From Mytilus californianus (lineage: Eukaryota; Mollusca; Bivalvia; Mytilida; Mytilidae): 64,000 nucleotides of DNA. The notes beneath the pieces were generated by a model. The model was not told the DNA's origin. It was given only the letters and a program-made list of their open reading frames with translations, and made no database searches. Location of the stretch: NCBI RefSeq assembly GCF_021869535.1, contig NW_026262593.1, forward strand, positions 53,679,318-53,743,317, given 5' to 3'. The position numbers were made by a program, and so were the translations under genes. Below, one piece after another: positions 1 through 10,610 of this stretch (positions are counted from its first letter, which is position 1; every line of letters starts with the position of its first letter).

Positions 1-199
1 CATGGCTAAAAAATAGTACATAGGGTAAAATGCAGTTTTTGGCTCATATCTCTGAAACCAAAGCATTTAGAGCAAATCTGATGAGGATAAAATTGTTCAT
101 TAGGTCAAGATCTATCTGCCCTGAAATTTTCAGACCAATCAGGTAACCCGTTGTTGGGTTAGCTGCCCCTGAATTGGTAATTTTATGGAAATTTTACCG
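1..199. repeat. Fragment of a 360-450 bp-period tandem repeat element (family R1), left part
   Basis: This stretch is almost identical to 2,938-3,125, with only a few differences, so it is one unit of the same tandem repeat. The same family reappears at 13,053-14,385. The element is broken here by another repeat (about 200-2,640) and resumes afterwards. I see no coding potential. Start and end of this unit are outside or at the edge of the window. Confidence 0.75.
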
Positions 200-299
200 T
201 TTTTATACGACCGCAAAAAAAATTTTGTGGTCGTATATTGGTATGACGTTGGCGTCGTTGTCGTCGTCGTCGTTGTCCGAAGACACATTGGTTTTCGCA

Positions 300-1310
300 C
301 TCTAACTTTAGTTTTAGGGAATGGATCTCTATGAAATTTTACCATAAGGTTCAATACCACAAAAGGAAGGTGGGGATTGATTTTGGGGGTTATGGTACCA
401 ACAGTTAAGGAATTAGGGGCCAAAAAGGGGCCAAAAATAAGCATTTTTGTAACTTCCAGACATAACTTGTGTGTTAGTGTATGGATCTCTCTGACATTGT
501 ACCACAAGGTTCCAAATCACAAAGGGAATGCTGGGATAGATTTTGGGGGTAATTGCCTCCAAATTTTAGGAATTAGAGGCCAAAAAGGGGCAAAAAACAA
601 GCATTTTTCTAGTTTCATGACCATAACTTGTGTGTAAGTGTATGGATCTTTATGAAATTGTACTACAAGGTTCCATATCACAAAGGGAATGCTGGGATTG
701 ATTTTGGGGGTAATTTCCTCTAAATTTTTGGAATTAAGGGCCAAAAAGGGGCAAAAAACAAGCATTTTTCTAGTTTCATGACAATAACTTGTGTGTAAGT
801 GTATGGATCTTTATGAAATTGTACTACAAGGTTCCATATCACAAAGGGAAAGCTGGAATTGATTTTTGGGGGTAATTGCCCACAATGTTTAGGAATAAGG
901 GGCCAAAAATAAGCATTTTTCTAGTTTCCAGACAATAACTTGTGTTCAAGTGTATGGATCTCCCTGAAATTGAACTGCAAGGTATCATACCATAAAGGGA
1001 AGGCTGGGATTGATTTTGGGGGTAATTCCCTAGAAATTTGAGGAATTAGGGGCCATAAAGGGGCAAAAAAAACAAGCATTTTTCTAGTTTCAGGACAATA
1101 ACTTGTGTGTAAGTGTATGGATCTTTATGAAATTGTACTGCAAAGTTCCATATCACAAAGGGAAAGCTGGGTTTGAGTTTGGGGGTAATTGCCCTAAATG
1201 TTTAGGAATTTGGGGCCAAAAAGGGACAAAAAACAAGCATTTTTCAAGTTTCCAGACAATAACTTGTGTTCAAGTGTATGGATCTCTCTGAAATTGTACT
1301 TATACATGTG
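300..1310 (+). repeat. Tandem array, about 160-bp unit, six to seven copies
   Basis: The phrase 'gtatggatct' recurs near 478, 639, 800, 952, 1,114 and 1,275, giving spacings of 151-162 bp. Each unit also carries 'cacaaagggaa', 'gattttgggggtaa' and 'aagcatttttc'. An isolated further piece of the unit lies at 2,255-2,312. Open frames across it are by-products of the repeat. Confidence 0.85.
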
Positions 1311-2254
1311 AACCTCCCGATGGGAGTACAATAATCCCGTTTTCAGGGGTCTACTCCGGACCTCCCGTTGAAGACAAAAAAATCCCGTGTATGAAATATT
1401 TCATGAATGAAAAATTTCAGCCCAACATATCTGGTGTAACTGACATTACTGAAGTTATATTTTACCTGTAAATCAATTAACATGCATAATTATATGGCTT
1501 CACTTGTCACCTTGGGTGTCAAACATACAGGTAATCAACGATTTTTACCTCAGGCTAACTGCCGTTGTGTAATAAAACTTTGTTTATTTAAAATGAATGT
1601 TGGGTTACTTCCCTTGATTTATCCTGTTTTAAGTTACTTTCCTTTAAATAATGTAAATTTTTAAAAGAATATAAATAAAATATAAATTGAACAAATAATC
1701 ATAAAAGGATGGTAATTAAATGATTTTAAATGTCTTAGGACAAATAAAAAAATAATAATTTGAAAATTATTTGAGGGTTCTATACTTCCTTTCAAGGCTT
1801 AAATTGAAATTTATATAATAACTATGACCCATGAGTTCAGCTTGAATGGGTTACTTATCATGCATTAAAAATCAACTAACATAAAGATAAAAATAAAAGA
1901 TCTACTTGCATAAAGATAAAAATAAAAGATCTACTTGCAGATAGATAAGCAAATGTTTTGATTGCAATGAATAATGGTAAAAAAGATATGACCTAAAAAA
2001 TTTAAAGAACATACTAAAAAAGAAGAATGTTAGATTGAACAAGTTGAAAGTTCAAAAAGATAGAGAAAATTTATAAGTACAAGGGTACTATAAACATAAT
2101 ACATTTGGATGGAAAGTTGAAGGAAACACACTTTAACAGACAATTTCTACAGCACACGGTTACATTTACGACAGAATTTATGTAGATTAAAAACCTCCTG
2201 ATCTGAGTCCTAATCTCCCAAACTCCTGATCTTAGTTTCACAGTCCATCACATG
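1311..2254. other. AT-rich interior of R2, no gene seen
   Basis: No domain-bearing frame or RNA gene is visible. A direct duplication of about 29 bp lies at 1,880-1,935 ('aaagataaaaataaaagatc' twice). The stretch around 1,310-1,390 has three short C-rich 'cctcccg/atcccg' motifs. Confidence 0.5.
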
Positions 2255-2640
2255 TATGTGTACTGCAAGGTACCATACCACAAAGGGAAGGCTGGGATTG
2301 AGTTTGGGGGTGATGAATCATAAGGGGGTTCAAAAAATTTGGGGGGGGGATTTTTTTTTCCTTTTTTTTCTTTAGAATTTTCCATTTTAAATTGGTTATT
2401 ACTGATTTATATATAAAAGCAAATAATAATGATATGGTTTGAATAGATAAATTAAAATTTTTTAAGTTCTTAGACCACATTTATTCTGTGTCAGAAACCT
2501 ATGCTGTGTCAAATATTTAATTACAATCCAAATTCAGTGGTGTATCAAGCTTGAATGTTGTGTCCATACTTGCCCCAACTGTTCAGGGTTCGACCTCTGC
2601 GGTCGTATCAAGCTGCGCCCCAGCGGAGCATTTTATTGGT

Positions 2641-3283
2641 TATTATCTTGAATATTATTATAGATCGAGATAAACTGTAAACAGCAATAATGTTCAGCAA
2701 AGTAAGATCTACAAATAAGTCAAACTTGACCAAAATGGTCAGTTGACCCCTTAAGGAGTTATTGCCCTTTATAGTCAATTTTAAACCATTTTTCGTAAAT
2801 TTTTGTTATTTTTTACAAAAATCTTCTCCTCTGAAACTACTAAGATAAATTTAACCAAACTTGTCCACAATCATCATTAGGGTATCTAGTTTAAAAAATG
2901 TGTCCGATGACCCCGCCCGCGAACCAAGATGGCCGACATGGCTAAAAAATAGTACATAGGGTAAAATGCAGTTTTTGGCTCATATCTCTGAAACCAAAGC
3001 ATTTAGAGCAAATCTGATGAGGATAAAATTGTTCATTAGGTCAAGATCTATCTGCCCTGAAATTTTCAGACCAATCAGGCAACCCGTTGTTGGGTTGCTG
3101 CCCCTGAATTGGTAATTTTAAGAAAATTTTGCAGCTTTTGGTTATTATCTTGAATATTATTATAGATAGAGATAAACTGTAAACAGCAATAATGTTCAGC
3201 AAAGTAAGATCTACAAATAAGTCAACATGACCAAAATAGACATAGACCAAGGTGAGCGACACAGGCTCTTTAGAGCCTCTAGT
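2641..3283 (+). repeat. R1 tandem element, right part with terminal motif
   Basis: R1 resumes after the R2 insertion and includes a unit near-identical to 1-190. It ends at 'AGGTGAGCGACACAGGCTC' followed by 'tttagagcctctag'. The same terminal motif closes the copy at 14,356-14,385 and a relative at 48,139-48,175. No coding capacity. Confidence 0.75.
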
Positions 3284-3503
3284 TTTTTAATAAGATAGAA
3301 ACATTAGTTGACGTTATAACATTTAATATTGAAATATTATACCTCAAAAACCAACAAGTTCTCAATCTTTAGATAATAGAATAAAAAATTATTGTAAGAT
3401 TATGCAAATGAAAATTACCCTATGTTTTCCTGCAACTATTCATCTTCAGTTTCCAAAATGGATAAGCAACTCTTAGAGTAGAAAAAAAGTATACCTATTT
3501 TTG

Positions 3504-3905
3504 AATAAAGGATGTTTGCTCCTCTTGTTTTTAAATTTTTGCCAGATATTCTGAATCCTCTGGTTTTATCTATGTATAAATGCCATTGAACGTTTTGCCT
3601 GCTAACCCCTACTTTTCTTTTCATATTTTTATTACATATAGTTTTAAAAGCCATATTTGAAAATCTCAAAAAATCCTTGTTAATTTTTCATTGTTTTTGA
3701 AAGGAAAAAGGTACCGATGTTAAATGTATGAAAAATCTAGAGAGAATCATTTCCTGCCAAATTTCAATGGTTTATATCTCGAAAGCAAGCTCACAGACCC
3801 TTCATTTTTTCTGCCTTTATGGTTCCTTTAATTATATACTATCAATTTATAACAGTGTTTTAAAAAGCTTGTTATTTTGAAACCGAGTAGCGAACATCCT
3901 TTATT
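3504..3905. mobile_element. MITE, about 400 bp, with terminal inverted repeats
   Basis: The left end 'AATAAAGGATGTTTGCTCCTC' minus its last base (3,504-3,523) matches the reverse complement of the right end (3,885-3,905) with two mismatches. The interior has no coding frame. This is the structure of a non-autonomous DNA transposon; superfamily not determined. No clear target-site duplication was established. Confidence 0.65.
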
Positions 3906-4289
3906 ACAAATGCTCTCAGACAACTTTTATAGGTTAATGCTCTGCGTCTTTTGGCCCCGTTTCCTTCAAGGATGCTTGATAAACTTTGTTAGTAGAATCT
4001 TTATTTGTAATTTCTTTTTTGATTTAAAAAAATGTATTTCTTTTTTCTAATTTAAAGAAATGTACACTTTAAACACGAAACTGTGAACATTACTTAATCA
4101 AAATATGAAATTGCAACTAAAAAACAATTATTTCGGAAAGTAAGGAATCAACTGTCATTGACTCATATTTATCTTTTTTCGTCCACTGACATGAAAAATG
4201 AAGGTTTTATGGAAATCTACACCATAATAAAATTCTGATCTGTTTGTACAGTTGAATTTAAACTAGTATGGTAAAACATTTAGCATTTG
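3906..4289. other. Unassigned AT-rich spacer
   Basis: No gene, RNA or repeat with internal structure recognised in this stretch. Confidence 0.5.
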
Positions 4290-4690
4290 GTATGATGAAA
4301 GGTTAGAGCATGGTTTGAGTATTCAAACTACTGTATCACTAGCCTGTAAACACTGAGGTTGTGAGTTTGAATCCTGCACATGTCACGTTTGTCTGAATCT
4401 AATCTTAATTAACTACAATTGTCAGTTTTCATACCAAAGGTAACTGGTTCTCTCCAGGGAATCTGGCTACCTCCACCAATAAAAACTGATTGCTACAAAA
4501 TAGCACAGTAGTGCTAAAAGTGGCATTAAACATAAATCAATCAATTAAAACATTTTGGCTTCCTCCACAAAAAAAACAAACAGAAAAACTGACTGCCACG
4601 AAGTAGCACAGTAGTGCTGAAATCAATCAATCAATCAATCAATCAATTAATCAACCAATCAATCAACTAATCAACCAATCAAAACATTTT
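4290..4690 (+). mobile_element. tRNA-derived SINE with ATCA-type tail
   Basis: A tRNA-like head (about 4,300-4,390) has a B-box-like 'gagtttgaatcc' and an upstream A-box-like segment. The body contains 'ctggctacctccaccaataa' and 'gcacagtagtgctaaaagtgg', ending in 'cattaaac'. After it comes a tail of 'aatcaatc' repeats (4,620-4,680). The last part of the body is duplicated (4,558-4,620). A 3' half of the same family is at 12,605-12,735. The acceptor stem does not look like a functional tRNA. Confidence 0.65.
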
Positions 4691-5151
4691 CCAAATTCAC
4701 AGTAAAACAATCAACTAAATTGCCAAGTTTGAATAACACAGTACTTTTGGATCAACATCCTCTCCTATATATATATTTTCATAGGTAAATTAATAAAACA
4801 GTCAATGCTATTAAGGGCATACGATACAGTAACAGGGGAAGTAATGACGTTGCTAACGTAAATTGTTATTTTCGCGACGTCAAACTGTGACTTATCGGGA
4901 AAAGATGCAGTTTTCGACTGATTTTTATCATTCAAACTGATTTAACTTGAAAATGAGTTCATGGACCCTTCTTTTTTAAAATGACATTTGGTTTGATTAC
5001 GTATGAAGATTATGTGTACCAATTTTCATGAAAAAGTCAATAGTGCAATTATTTTAAATTTGATAAATATACAGCAAAAAATGACGTTTTTTTTCTACAT
5101 TCATGAACATTTGATAAATATGAATTATATATCATAACCCGGGCTTGACTC

Positions 5152-5271
5152 GGGTTAATAGTGAACCTTTTATTATGTGCCAGCCACACGCCTATTTTAC
5201 AGTTGAGTGATTTTTTGTATGTCCAGGTAGTATATAAGGCCAGGTGACCTGAGTAGTATCCTCTTTTATTT
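5152..5271 (+). repeat. DIRS left inverted terminal repeat, 120 bp
   Basis: Base-for-base reverse complement of 10,611-10,730. It begins 'gggttaatagtgaacc' and ends 'cctcttttattt'. The 28 bases before it (5,124-5,151) are unique to the left end and have their complement in the ICR. Confidence 0.95.
5231..5238 (+). promoter_or_regulatory. Probable TATA box of the DIRS promoter
   Basis: TATATAAG lies inside the left terminal repeat, about 110 bases before the first ATG of gag (5,349). A start site some 25-30 bases downstream would leave an untranslated leader with no earlier ATG. The mirror copy in the right repeat (10,644-10,651) would point inward on the minus strand. Confidence 0.5.
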
Positions 5272-5348
5272 CAAGGCCGCACGCATTTAAGTACGTATCA
5301 AGCAGACCCTGTTTGATCGATACACGTGTCTATACTATAGATTTTCAA

Positions 5349-6689
5349 ATGGCAAGGTCTCGTAGACCATCTTCTTCAGAATCTGAAGATGAAAGAAACT
5401 ATGAGGAGATTATGAAGCTTTTTGCTTCCGAGGATGAGTTTGACGCAAGTTTCTCCGGGTTTTCTGAAAATATAAGTGTGAATCACGCTTCAAATACACC
5501 GGAGTGCATTCAGGTTTTAGATAAACCGGATATAGATTCTATTTCACAAACTGTGAGTACAAACGTAAAAACTAATAAGAAAACAGTGGTTGTGCCTACA
5601 GAAAAAGGACCTGGAAAAGGTCCAGGCAAAAATAAGAAAGGCAAAGCACCTTTGAAAAGAAGTATTCAAATTACGCAGGACGAACCGTCCGCTAGCTGTA
5701 GTAAGCCAAAGGCTCCCAGAAAAACTTCTAAAAGTAAACAAGCTCAAGCCGAGCAAAATGAGTTACTGAAACAATTATTTGCTGACTTATCTAGTAATAT
5801 TGTGTCTGCAATAAATGTCAATAGTAGTGGTACTGCAGGTCCAAGTAGTGACTCCCATAGTTTTATACAGGAACTTGAAGATAATGACATTAATGAGGTC
5901 GAAAATGACCAAAATGTTTTCAATTTGTTTGAAACTGATGATTTGTCTGAACATGAGAGTAATGTTGATCCCACACAACTTGTCGTTGAAAGTGAAGACG
6001 AGGAGTTTGATTATGAAATGCCAAAAATTTTTGAGGACGATGAACGGTTTGATTCTGAGGTCAGCCCTTCGATAGCATCAGTCATAGAAAAAATTTGTAA
6101 GAAAAAGTCGGATGTTACATCTTTGACTAAGGATAGCAAGATACCTAGCAATTGTAAAGCTTTAGTACCACCACCTGTCAACCCAGAAATTTGGCAATTT
6201 TTAGCCCGTAGAGCTAAGACTGAGGATTTGATTTCTCAGAATATTCAAAAGCTAACAGGGGCAGGCATGGTCCCTTTGATTAAGGTGGCGGAATTATTAC
6301 GAGGGAAAAATCCTTGTATTAAGACAATGAGAGAGTTAATTTCAAGAGCTATTTCTATACAGTGTAATTTGCATTTTGAGCTATCTATTAAAAGGAGAAT
6401 GAATTTGAAGCCTCATATTGAACGTAAATTCCATCAATTGTGTAACAGAAATGAGGTCGTGGGTGAAAAACTCTTTGGAGATGATATTAGTAAAAGACTT
6501 CGGGAGATTAATGATGTACAAAAGATAAACAAAACTTTCAGTTCAAAAAACTACAGAGGCCGATCCTATCGGCGAGGGTACCGGTTTGGTATGTCAAACC
6601 CAAGAGGCAATTTCAGAGGGCAGAGCCGCTACCCAAGAGGGTCATACAGGCAACCCATGATGAATTCTCAATACAGAAGAAAAAATTGA
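5349..6689 (+). CDS. gag: DIRS Gag-like protein
   Basis: Structural, nucleic-acid-binding protein of the retrotransposon. The frame is open from about 5,313, but that upstream codon is TTG. The ATG at 5,349 is the first ATG after the predicted start site and has A at -3 and G at +4, so I start there (446 residues). Residue numbers here count from 5,313. The N-terminal half is acidic and serine-rich, with a Lys/Gly/Pro-rich basic patch at about 97-146. A conserved-looking block follows at about 285-345 (VPPPVNPEIW onward), of the type found in DIRS gag proteins. The C-terminus (about 413-457) is rich in Arg and Gly, an RGG-like RNA-binding tail in place of zinc knuckles. The stop overlaps the start of the pol frame. 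Identity rests mainly on position and composition. Confidence 0.85.
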   Translation: MARSRRPSSSESEDERNYEEIMKLFASEDEFDASFSGFSENISVNHASNTPECIQVLDKPDIDSISQTVSTNVKTNKKTVVVPTEKGPGKGPGKNKKGKAPLKRSIQITQDEPSASCSKPKAPRKTSKSKQAQAEQNELLKQLFADLSSNIVSAINVNSSGTAGPSSDSHSFIQELEDNDINEVENDQNVFNLFETDDLSEHESNVDPTQLVVESEDEEFDYEMPKIFEDDERFDSEVSPSIASVIEKICKKKSDVTSLTKDSKIPSNCKALVPPPVNPEIWQFLARRAKTEDLISQNIQKLTGAGMVPLIKVAELLRGKNPCIKTMRELISRAISIQCNLHFELSIKRRMNLKPHIERKFHQLCNRNEVVGEKLFGDDISKRLREINDVQKINKTFSSKNYRGRSYRRGYRFGMSNPRGNFRGQSRYPRGSYRQPMMNSQYRRKN

Positions 6690-8749
6690 AGGTTGGTATT
6701 ACATGTAAACATGTTGAAAAAGTTGGCTTAAACATTGGTAAATTAAAATATCATATTAGAAATTGGAAAAAATTAACATCAGATAGTTGGGTATTAGAAA
6801 CAATTACTGGTTACAAAATAGAATTTGATGAGATACCAGTTCAGAAAATAATTCCAAGACCTATAAAATTTAATAAAAATGAGGAAAGATTAGTTGATAC
6901 AGAGGTATCTGATATGTTAAAAAAGGGAGCAATTAAAATTTCACACCATGAGAAAGGTGAATTTATTTCAAATCTCTTTCTTGTAAAAAAGAAAAATGGA
7001 ACATTTAGACCAGTTATTAACCTGAAAAAATTAAACAGTTATATTCAGTATTATCATTTTAAACAAGAAACTCTTGAAGTTATTTTGAAAAGCATCTCTA
7101 GAAATGCATTTTTTACAAGCCTGGATTTGTCCGAGGCATATTGGTCTGTAGCGATACACGAAGACAGTAAAAAGTATTTGAAATTTATGTGGAATAACAA
7201 ATTATATAATTTTGAATGTCTCCCATTCGGAATAGCTTCAGCTCCAAGAATATTTACAAAAATCATGAAAGTGGTATTTTCACATGTGAGACAGATAGGC
7301 ATTAGTTCTTTCTTTTATATTGATGATTCCCTATTACAAGCACTTTGTTTCGAACAAGCAAAAAGAAACACACATTTTGTAAATGATTTAATAGATTCAC
7401 TAGGTTTTTCAATAAATATAGAGAAATCAAATTTTATACCTTCACAAAGAACAATGTTTCTGGGATTCATTATTGATTCAGTTTTGTTCAAGGTATTTTT
7501 ACCAGAAGATAAAATACAAAAAATTATAGAAATTTCATACAAAGTGTTTGAAAGGAAGATTACACAAATTCGTACGGTTGCCCAATTAATTGGGTTATAT
7601 TCTTCATCTTATCATGCAATTACACTTGCACATTTACAGCATAGATATTTGGACATTGACAAAACAAAAGCTTTACAAAAATCTTTTAAAAATTTTAATG
7701 CTCATATGTCTTTGTCGGTGGAGAGTAAAAATGAGATTTTATGGTGGATTCAAAATATTAAAAAAGAAAATGGTTGTCCAATTCGACAAGAGCCTCCAAA
7801 AGTTTATTTACAAACTGATGCGTCGTTGATAGGTTGGGGTGCAGTATTTGAGAAAGATTGTACCCAAGGTAGATGGAATATAGATGAATGTCAGAATCAT
7901 ATTAATGTGTTAGAATTAAAAGCAATAATTTTGGCATTGCAGGCTCTTTGTAGATCTGTTAAAGATTGTCATATTTGTGTTAGAACAGACAGCGCAGTAG
8001 CGGTTGCATACATCAATAATCAAGGGGGATCAATATTATCGCTTTTAAAACTTGCAAAAGAAATTTGGTTTTGGAGTACTGAAAGAAAAGTATTTATATC
8101 TGCGGTACATATCCCAGGAAAACAAAATATACAACCAGATAATTTATCTAGACAATTTAATGATTCTTCAGAGTGGAAACTAAATAGTTCAGTTTTTGAA
8201 AAAGTGACTTTAAGTTTATTTAACCCAGAGATTGATTTGTTTGCGTCTCGTTTAAACAAACAACTGCCAAAGTATGTTAGTTGGTTTCCTGATCCAGAAG
8301 CTTATGCTTCAGATGCATTTTCTCTCTCTTGGAGTAATTTATTACCATATATTTTTGCTCCTTTCAGTCAGTTGCCAAGAGTCCTACAGAAAATAGAAGA
8401 GGACAAGGTAAGGAAGGCATTAATTATAGCTCCTGTTTGGACCACACAAACATGGTTTCCAAAATTATTAGAATTATTAATTTCTACTCCACTAAAATTA
8501 CCAAATTGGTCAGATCTATTAACTTTGGCTCACAATGGTCAAAGACATTCAATGAACAAACGAAGATTATTCCTTATCGCTTGTATTGTATCCGGCGATA
8601 TCTCATTGATAAAGGCTTTTCAAAAAGAGCTGTTAGAATTCTCTCCGAATCATGGAGAGATTCAACCAATAAACAGTATGAATATGCTTGGAGGAAGTGG
8701 ATTTTGTGGTGTAGTAAAGAACAAATTAATTCCACTTCTCCATCTGTGA
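6686..8749 (+). CDS. pol: DIRS pol: reverse transcriptase, RNase H and Dam-like methyltransferase region
   Basis: 687 codons, uninterrupted. RT copies element RNA into DNA. The palm motifs are visible: Asp147 in TSLDLSEAY, LPFGIASAPRIF at 179-190, and YIDD at 211-214 carrying the two catalytic Asp. RNase H follows, with Asp378 (TDAS), Glu410 (VLELKA), Asp435 (RTDSAVAV) and Asp485 (QPDNLSR). Next comes the region related to phage Dam-type adenine methyltransferases (DLFAS at 517-521, then APFSQL at 558-563 where PPFS-like residues are usual, then WTTQTWFP). The frame starts at a TTG overlapping the gag stop (TTGA). The first in-frame ATG falls at residue 77, inside the RT region, so expression probably needs a frameshift or reinitiation after gag. 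The 3' end overlaps the recombinase frame by about 300 bases, as is common in DIRS elements. Confidence 0.93.
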   Translation: MKVGITCKHVEKVGLNIGKLKYHIRNWKKLTSDSWVLETITGYKIEFDEIPVQKIIPRPIKFNKNEERLVDTEVSDMLKKGAIKISHHEKGEFISNLFLVKKKNGTFRPVINLKKLNSYIQYYHFKQETLEVILKSISRNAFFTSLDLSEAYWSVAIHEDSKKYLKFMWNNKLYNFECLPFGIASAPRIFTKIMKVVFSHVRQIGISSFFYIDDSLLQALCFEQAKRNTHFVNDLIDSLGFSINIEKSNFIPSQRTMFLGFIIDSVLFKVFLPEDKIQKIIEISYKVFERKITQIRTVAQLIGLYSSSYHAITLAHLQHRYLDIDKTKALQKSFKNFNAHMSLSVESKNEILWWIQNIKKENGCPIRQEPPKVYLQTDASLIGWGAVFEKDCTQGRWNIDECQNHINVLELKAIILALQALCRSVKDCHICVRTDSAVAVAYINNQGGSILSLLKLAKEIWFWSTERKVFISAVHIPGKQNIQPDNLSRQFNDSSEWKLNSSVFEKVTLSLFNPEIDLFASRLNKQLPKYVSWFPDPEAYASDAFSLSWSNLLPYIFAPFSQLPRVLQKIEEDKVRKALIIAPVWTTQTWFPKLLELLISTPLKLPNWSDLLTLAHNGQRHSMNKRRLFLIACIVSGDISLIKAFQKELLEFSPNHGEIQPINSMNMLGGSGFCGVVKNKLIPLLHL

Positions 8750-9551
8750 TACAAATTTTGAATTATCTATCTTTTTTGTATGAAAACAAAAAATCTTACA
8801 GCTGTATTAATTCTCATAAATCAGCTATTTGTCAGACTCTGACATTAATGGGTATGGCTGAATTAGCAAAAGATAAACACATAACTAGATTTATGAAAGG
8901 CATTTTTAATTTAAGGCCGTCTTTACCTAGATATACATTTACATGGAATGTTGGTACAGTTTTGAAGTACTTATCACAATTATATCCAAATGAGAATTTA
9001 TCTCTAAAAATGTTAACTCTGAAATGCATTGCTTTATTTGCATTGTCATCAGCTCAAAGATCACAAACACTTGTTAATTTAGATCTGAGATTTGTATTGT
9101 AACAGACAATTCTTTGATTTTTAAGATACCAGTTTTACTAAAAACAACTAAACCAAACAAATCTAATTTGGATGTTATCATACATAAATATCAAAAACAG
9201 GATATTTGTCCTGTTAGATGTATTAAACATTATATTTTACGGACAAAGGATGTTCAAAAAAGTGAAAATTTATTCATTTCTTTTAGAACATTCAAACGTG
9301 TTACAACTTCAACTATTGCTCGTTGGTTGAAAATAGTGTTAGGTAATGCAGGAATTGATATAAACAAATTTAAGGCACACTCATATCGTAGTGCTTCAAC
9401 TTCAGCTGCTAAACAAGCTGGAATTTCACTGAATGATATATTAAAAACTGCTAACTGGAGGTCAGCTTACACTTTTCAAAAGTTTTATTTTAAAGATATT
9501 GAAACTCCATTGCCATCATATACTGAAACAGTATTTAATTCTTATTTATAG
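8437..9551 (+). pseudogene. DIRS tyrosine recombinase (YR), broken by a frameshift
   Basis: Recombinase that would join the circular DNA intermediate to the target. It lies in two frames: 8,437-9,102 and, one frame back, from about 9,081 to 9,551. The two halves align in order with a single recombinase. The first half has the N-terminal SAM-like DNA-binding part (about residues 65-130) and the first catalytic Arg in SSAQR (Arg208). The second half has HSYR (His89 and Arg92, counted from 9,114) and the final Trp115 and Tyr125 in NWRSAYTFQKFYF. So the R-H-R-Y set is present but split. The shift lies near 9,088-9,092, where one small indel would account for it. The first half begins within pol and has no ATG before 8,452. 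As read, this copy cannot make full-length recombinase without frameshifting. Confidence 0.88.
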
Positions 9552-10387
9552 CTAGTGGTTTACAGGAACTGTATGGTGGACCAGGAGGATCAGCTATGGT
9601 TTTTCTACGTACATGTTATGATGTATCTAGCATTTCTGCGAGATGAATGGTTTTTGGACATTCCATTTGGTTTTTTGCAACAGGAGTTTGCTGACATTTG
9701 GAGTTGAATCGAACAGTTTTAGTCAATAGCATTAAATTTCGAGAACGTTTGAGAAGAAGCATAGAGAAAATGTGATAATTTAAGAATAATGAGAAAACAA
9801 CAGTGTTAATTTGTTACATGTGAGAGGCATTTTAAAGTGAACTTTATAGAGTATTAATTGTTTTCTGAAGATTGTAACAGATTTTTGTTTTTGAACATAA
9901 TAAAAGTTATTATGAAGCTTATGTCTTTATTCCACAAAACAAAGAAATATTCTATTATTTCATGATAGTCATTGCAATTCTGGGTAGTTTTGGAGTAATG
10001 TTATTGAGACAAAATGTGATAATTTATGATCTACTACATGTACATATTATGTAGAGTGGTAGTTAGGTTTTCTACTAGAGGATGTTTTATATTTGGTATT
10101 AATAGATAATAGAGACTGTTTATGATTTTGGTATGAAAACAGAAACATCTAACACATGGAATAAAAAGATAGTAGATAGACATATTGGTGATTGTGTATT
10201 CTCTTTCGTACAAGTGATATACATGTATGGAGACAGATGAATTTTCTTTTTATCTGCAGTTAAATACTTTGATATGATTTAGGCTCATACATAGATACTT
10301 GTTAAAGTATGAGAGACCAATTGTTTGGTTATGGTGATTGATGTTCTTGTTGTTCTTGTTGGTATTTGCATTTTTGGCTGTAAAGAG
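9552..10387 (+). other. DIRS 3' non-coding region between recombinase and ICR
   Basis: No long frame. An AATAAAA-type signal occurs near 9,899 and another near 10,160; either could serve polyadenylation, but this is not decidable here. Confidence 0.55.
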
Positions 10388-10510
10388 TTCACTATTAACA
10401 CGAGTCAAGCCCGGGTTATGATATATAATGGACCATCATCCAAACATCTGTGATGTGATGGATGAAGGTCATTATATGAGGAAGCCAAGGGCTTCCGAGG
10501 GTTAATAGTA
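10388..10510 (+). repeat. DIRS internal complementary region (ICR)
   Basis: The first part (10,388-10,429) is the reverse complement of the left end (5,124-5,163) with one mismatch. The second part (10,425-10,510) is the reverse complement of the right end (10,720-10,804), also with one clear mismatch. The ICR is therefore a copy of the junction formed when the two ends meet in a circle. Known role in DIRS models: template for completing the ends. Confidence 0.93.
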
Positions 10511-10610
10511 CCCTCCCTAGTGAAAACCCATTCCCGATGAGGTTTGATATAAATGCAAATACTGGTCGTGTTACTACCCATTTACACTGGAGATTTTACT
10601 GTTTGCCTCA

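Larger units (their letters stand above)
200..2640 (+). repeat. Interspersed repeat element (family R2) inserted into R1
   Basis: The element starts with a short hairpin (arms around 'ACGACCGCAAAA' and 'TTTTGTGGTCGT', 208-235). It ends near 2,582-2,632 with 'GACCTCTGCGGTCGTATC', which repeats the 'GGTCGTAT' of the head. A shorter relative with the same head and tail lies at 17,412-17,885. On both sides the R1 repeat continues, so R2 is nested in R1. It holds a tandem array (300-1,310) and an AT-rich interior with no recognisable gene. Class unknown; possibly a non-autonomous DNA element. Confidence 0.6.

Noticed and set aside
4290..4400. A tRNA gene
   Set aside because: The A- and B-box-like elements are present, but no convincing cloverleaf or acceptor stem; it is the head of a SINE.
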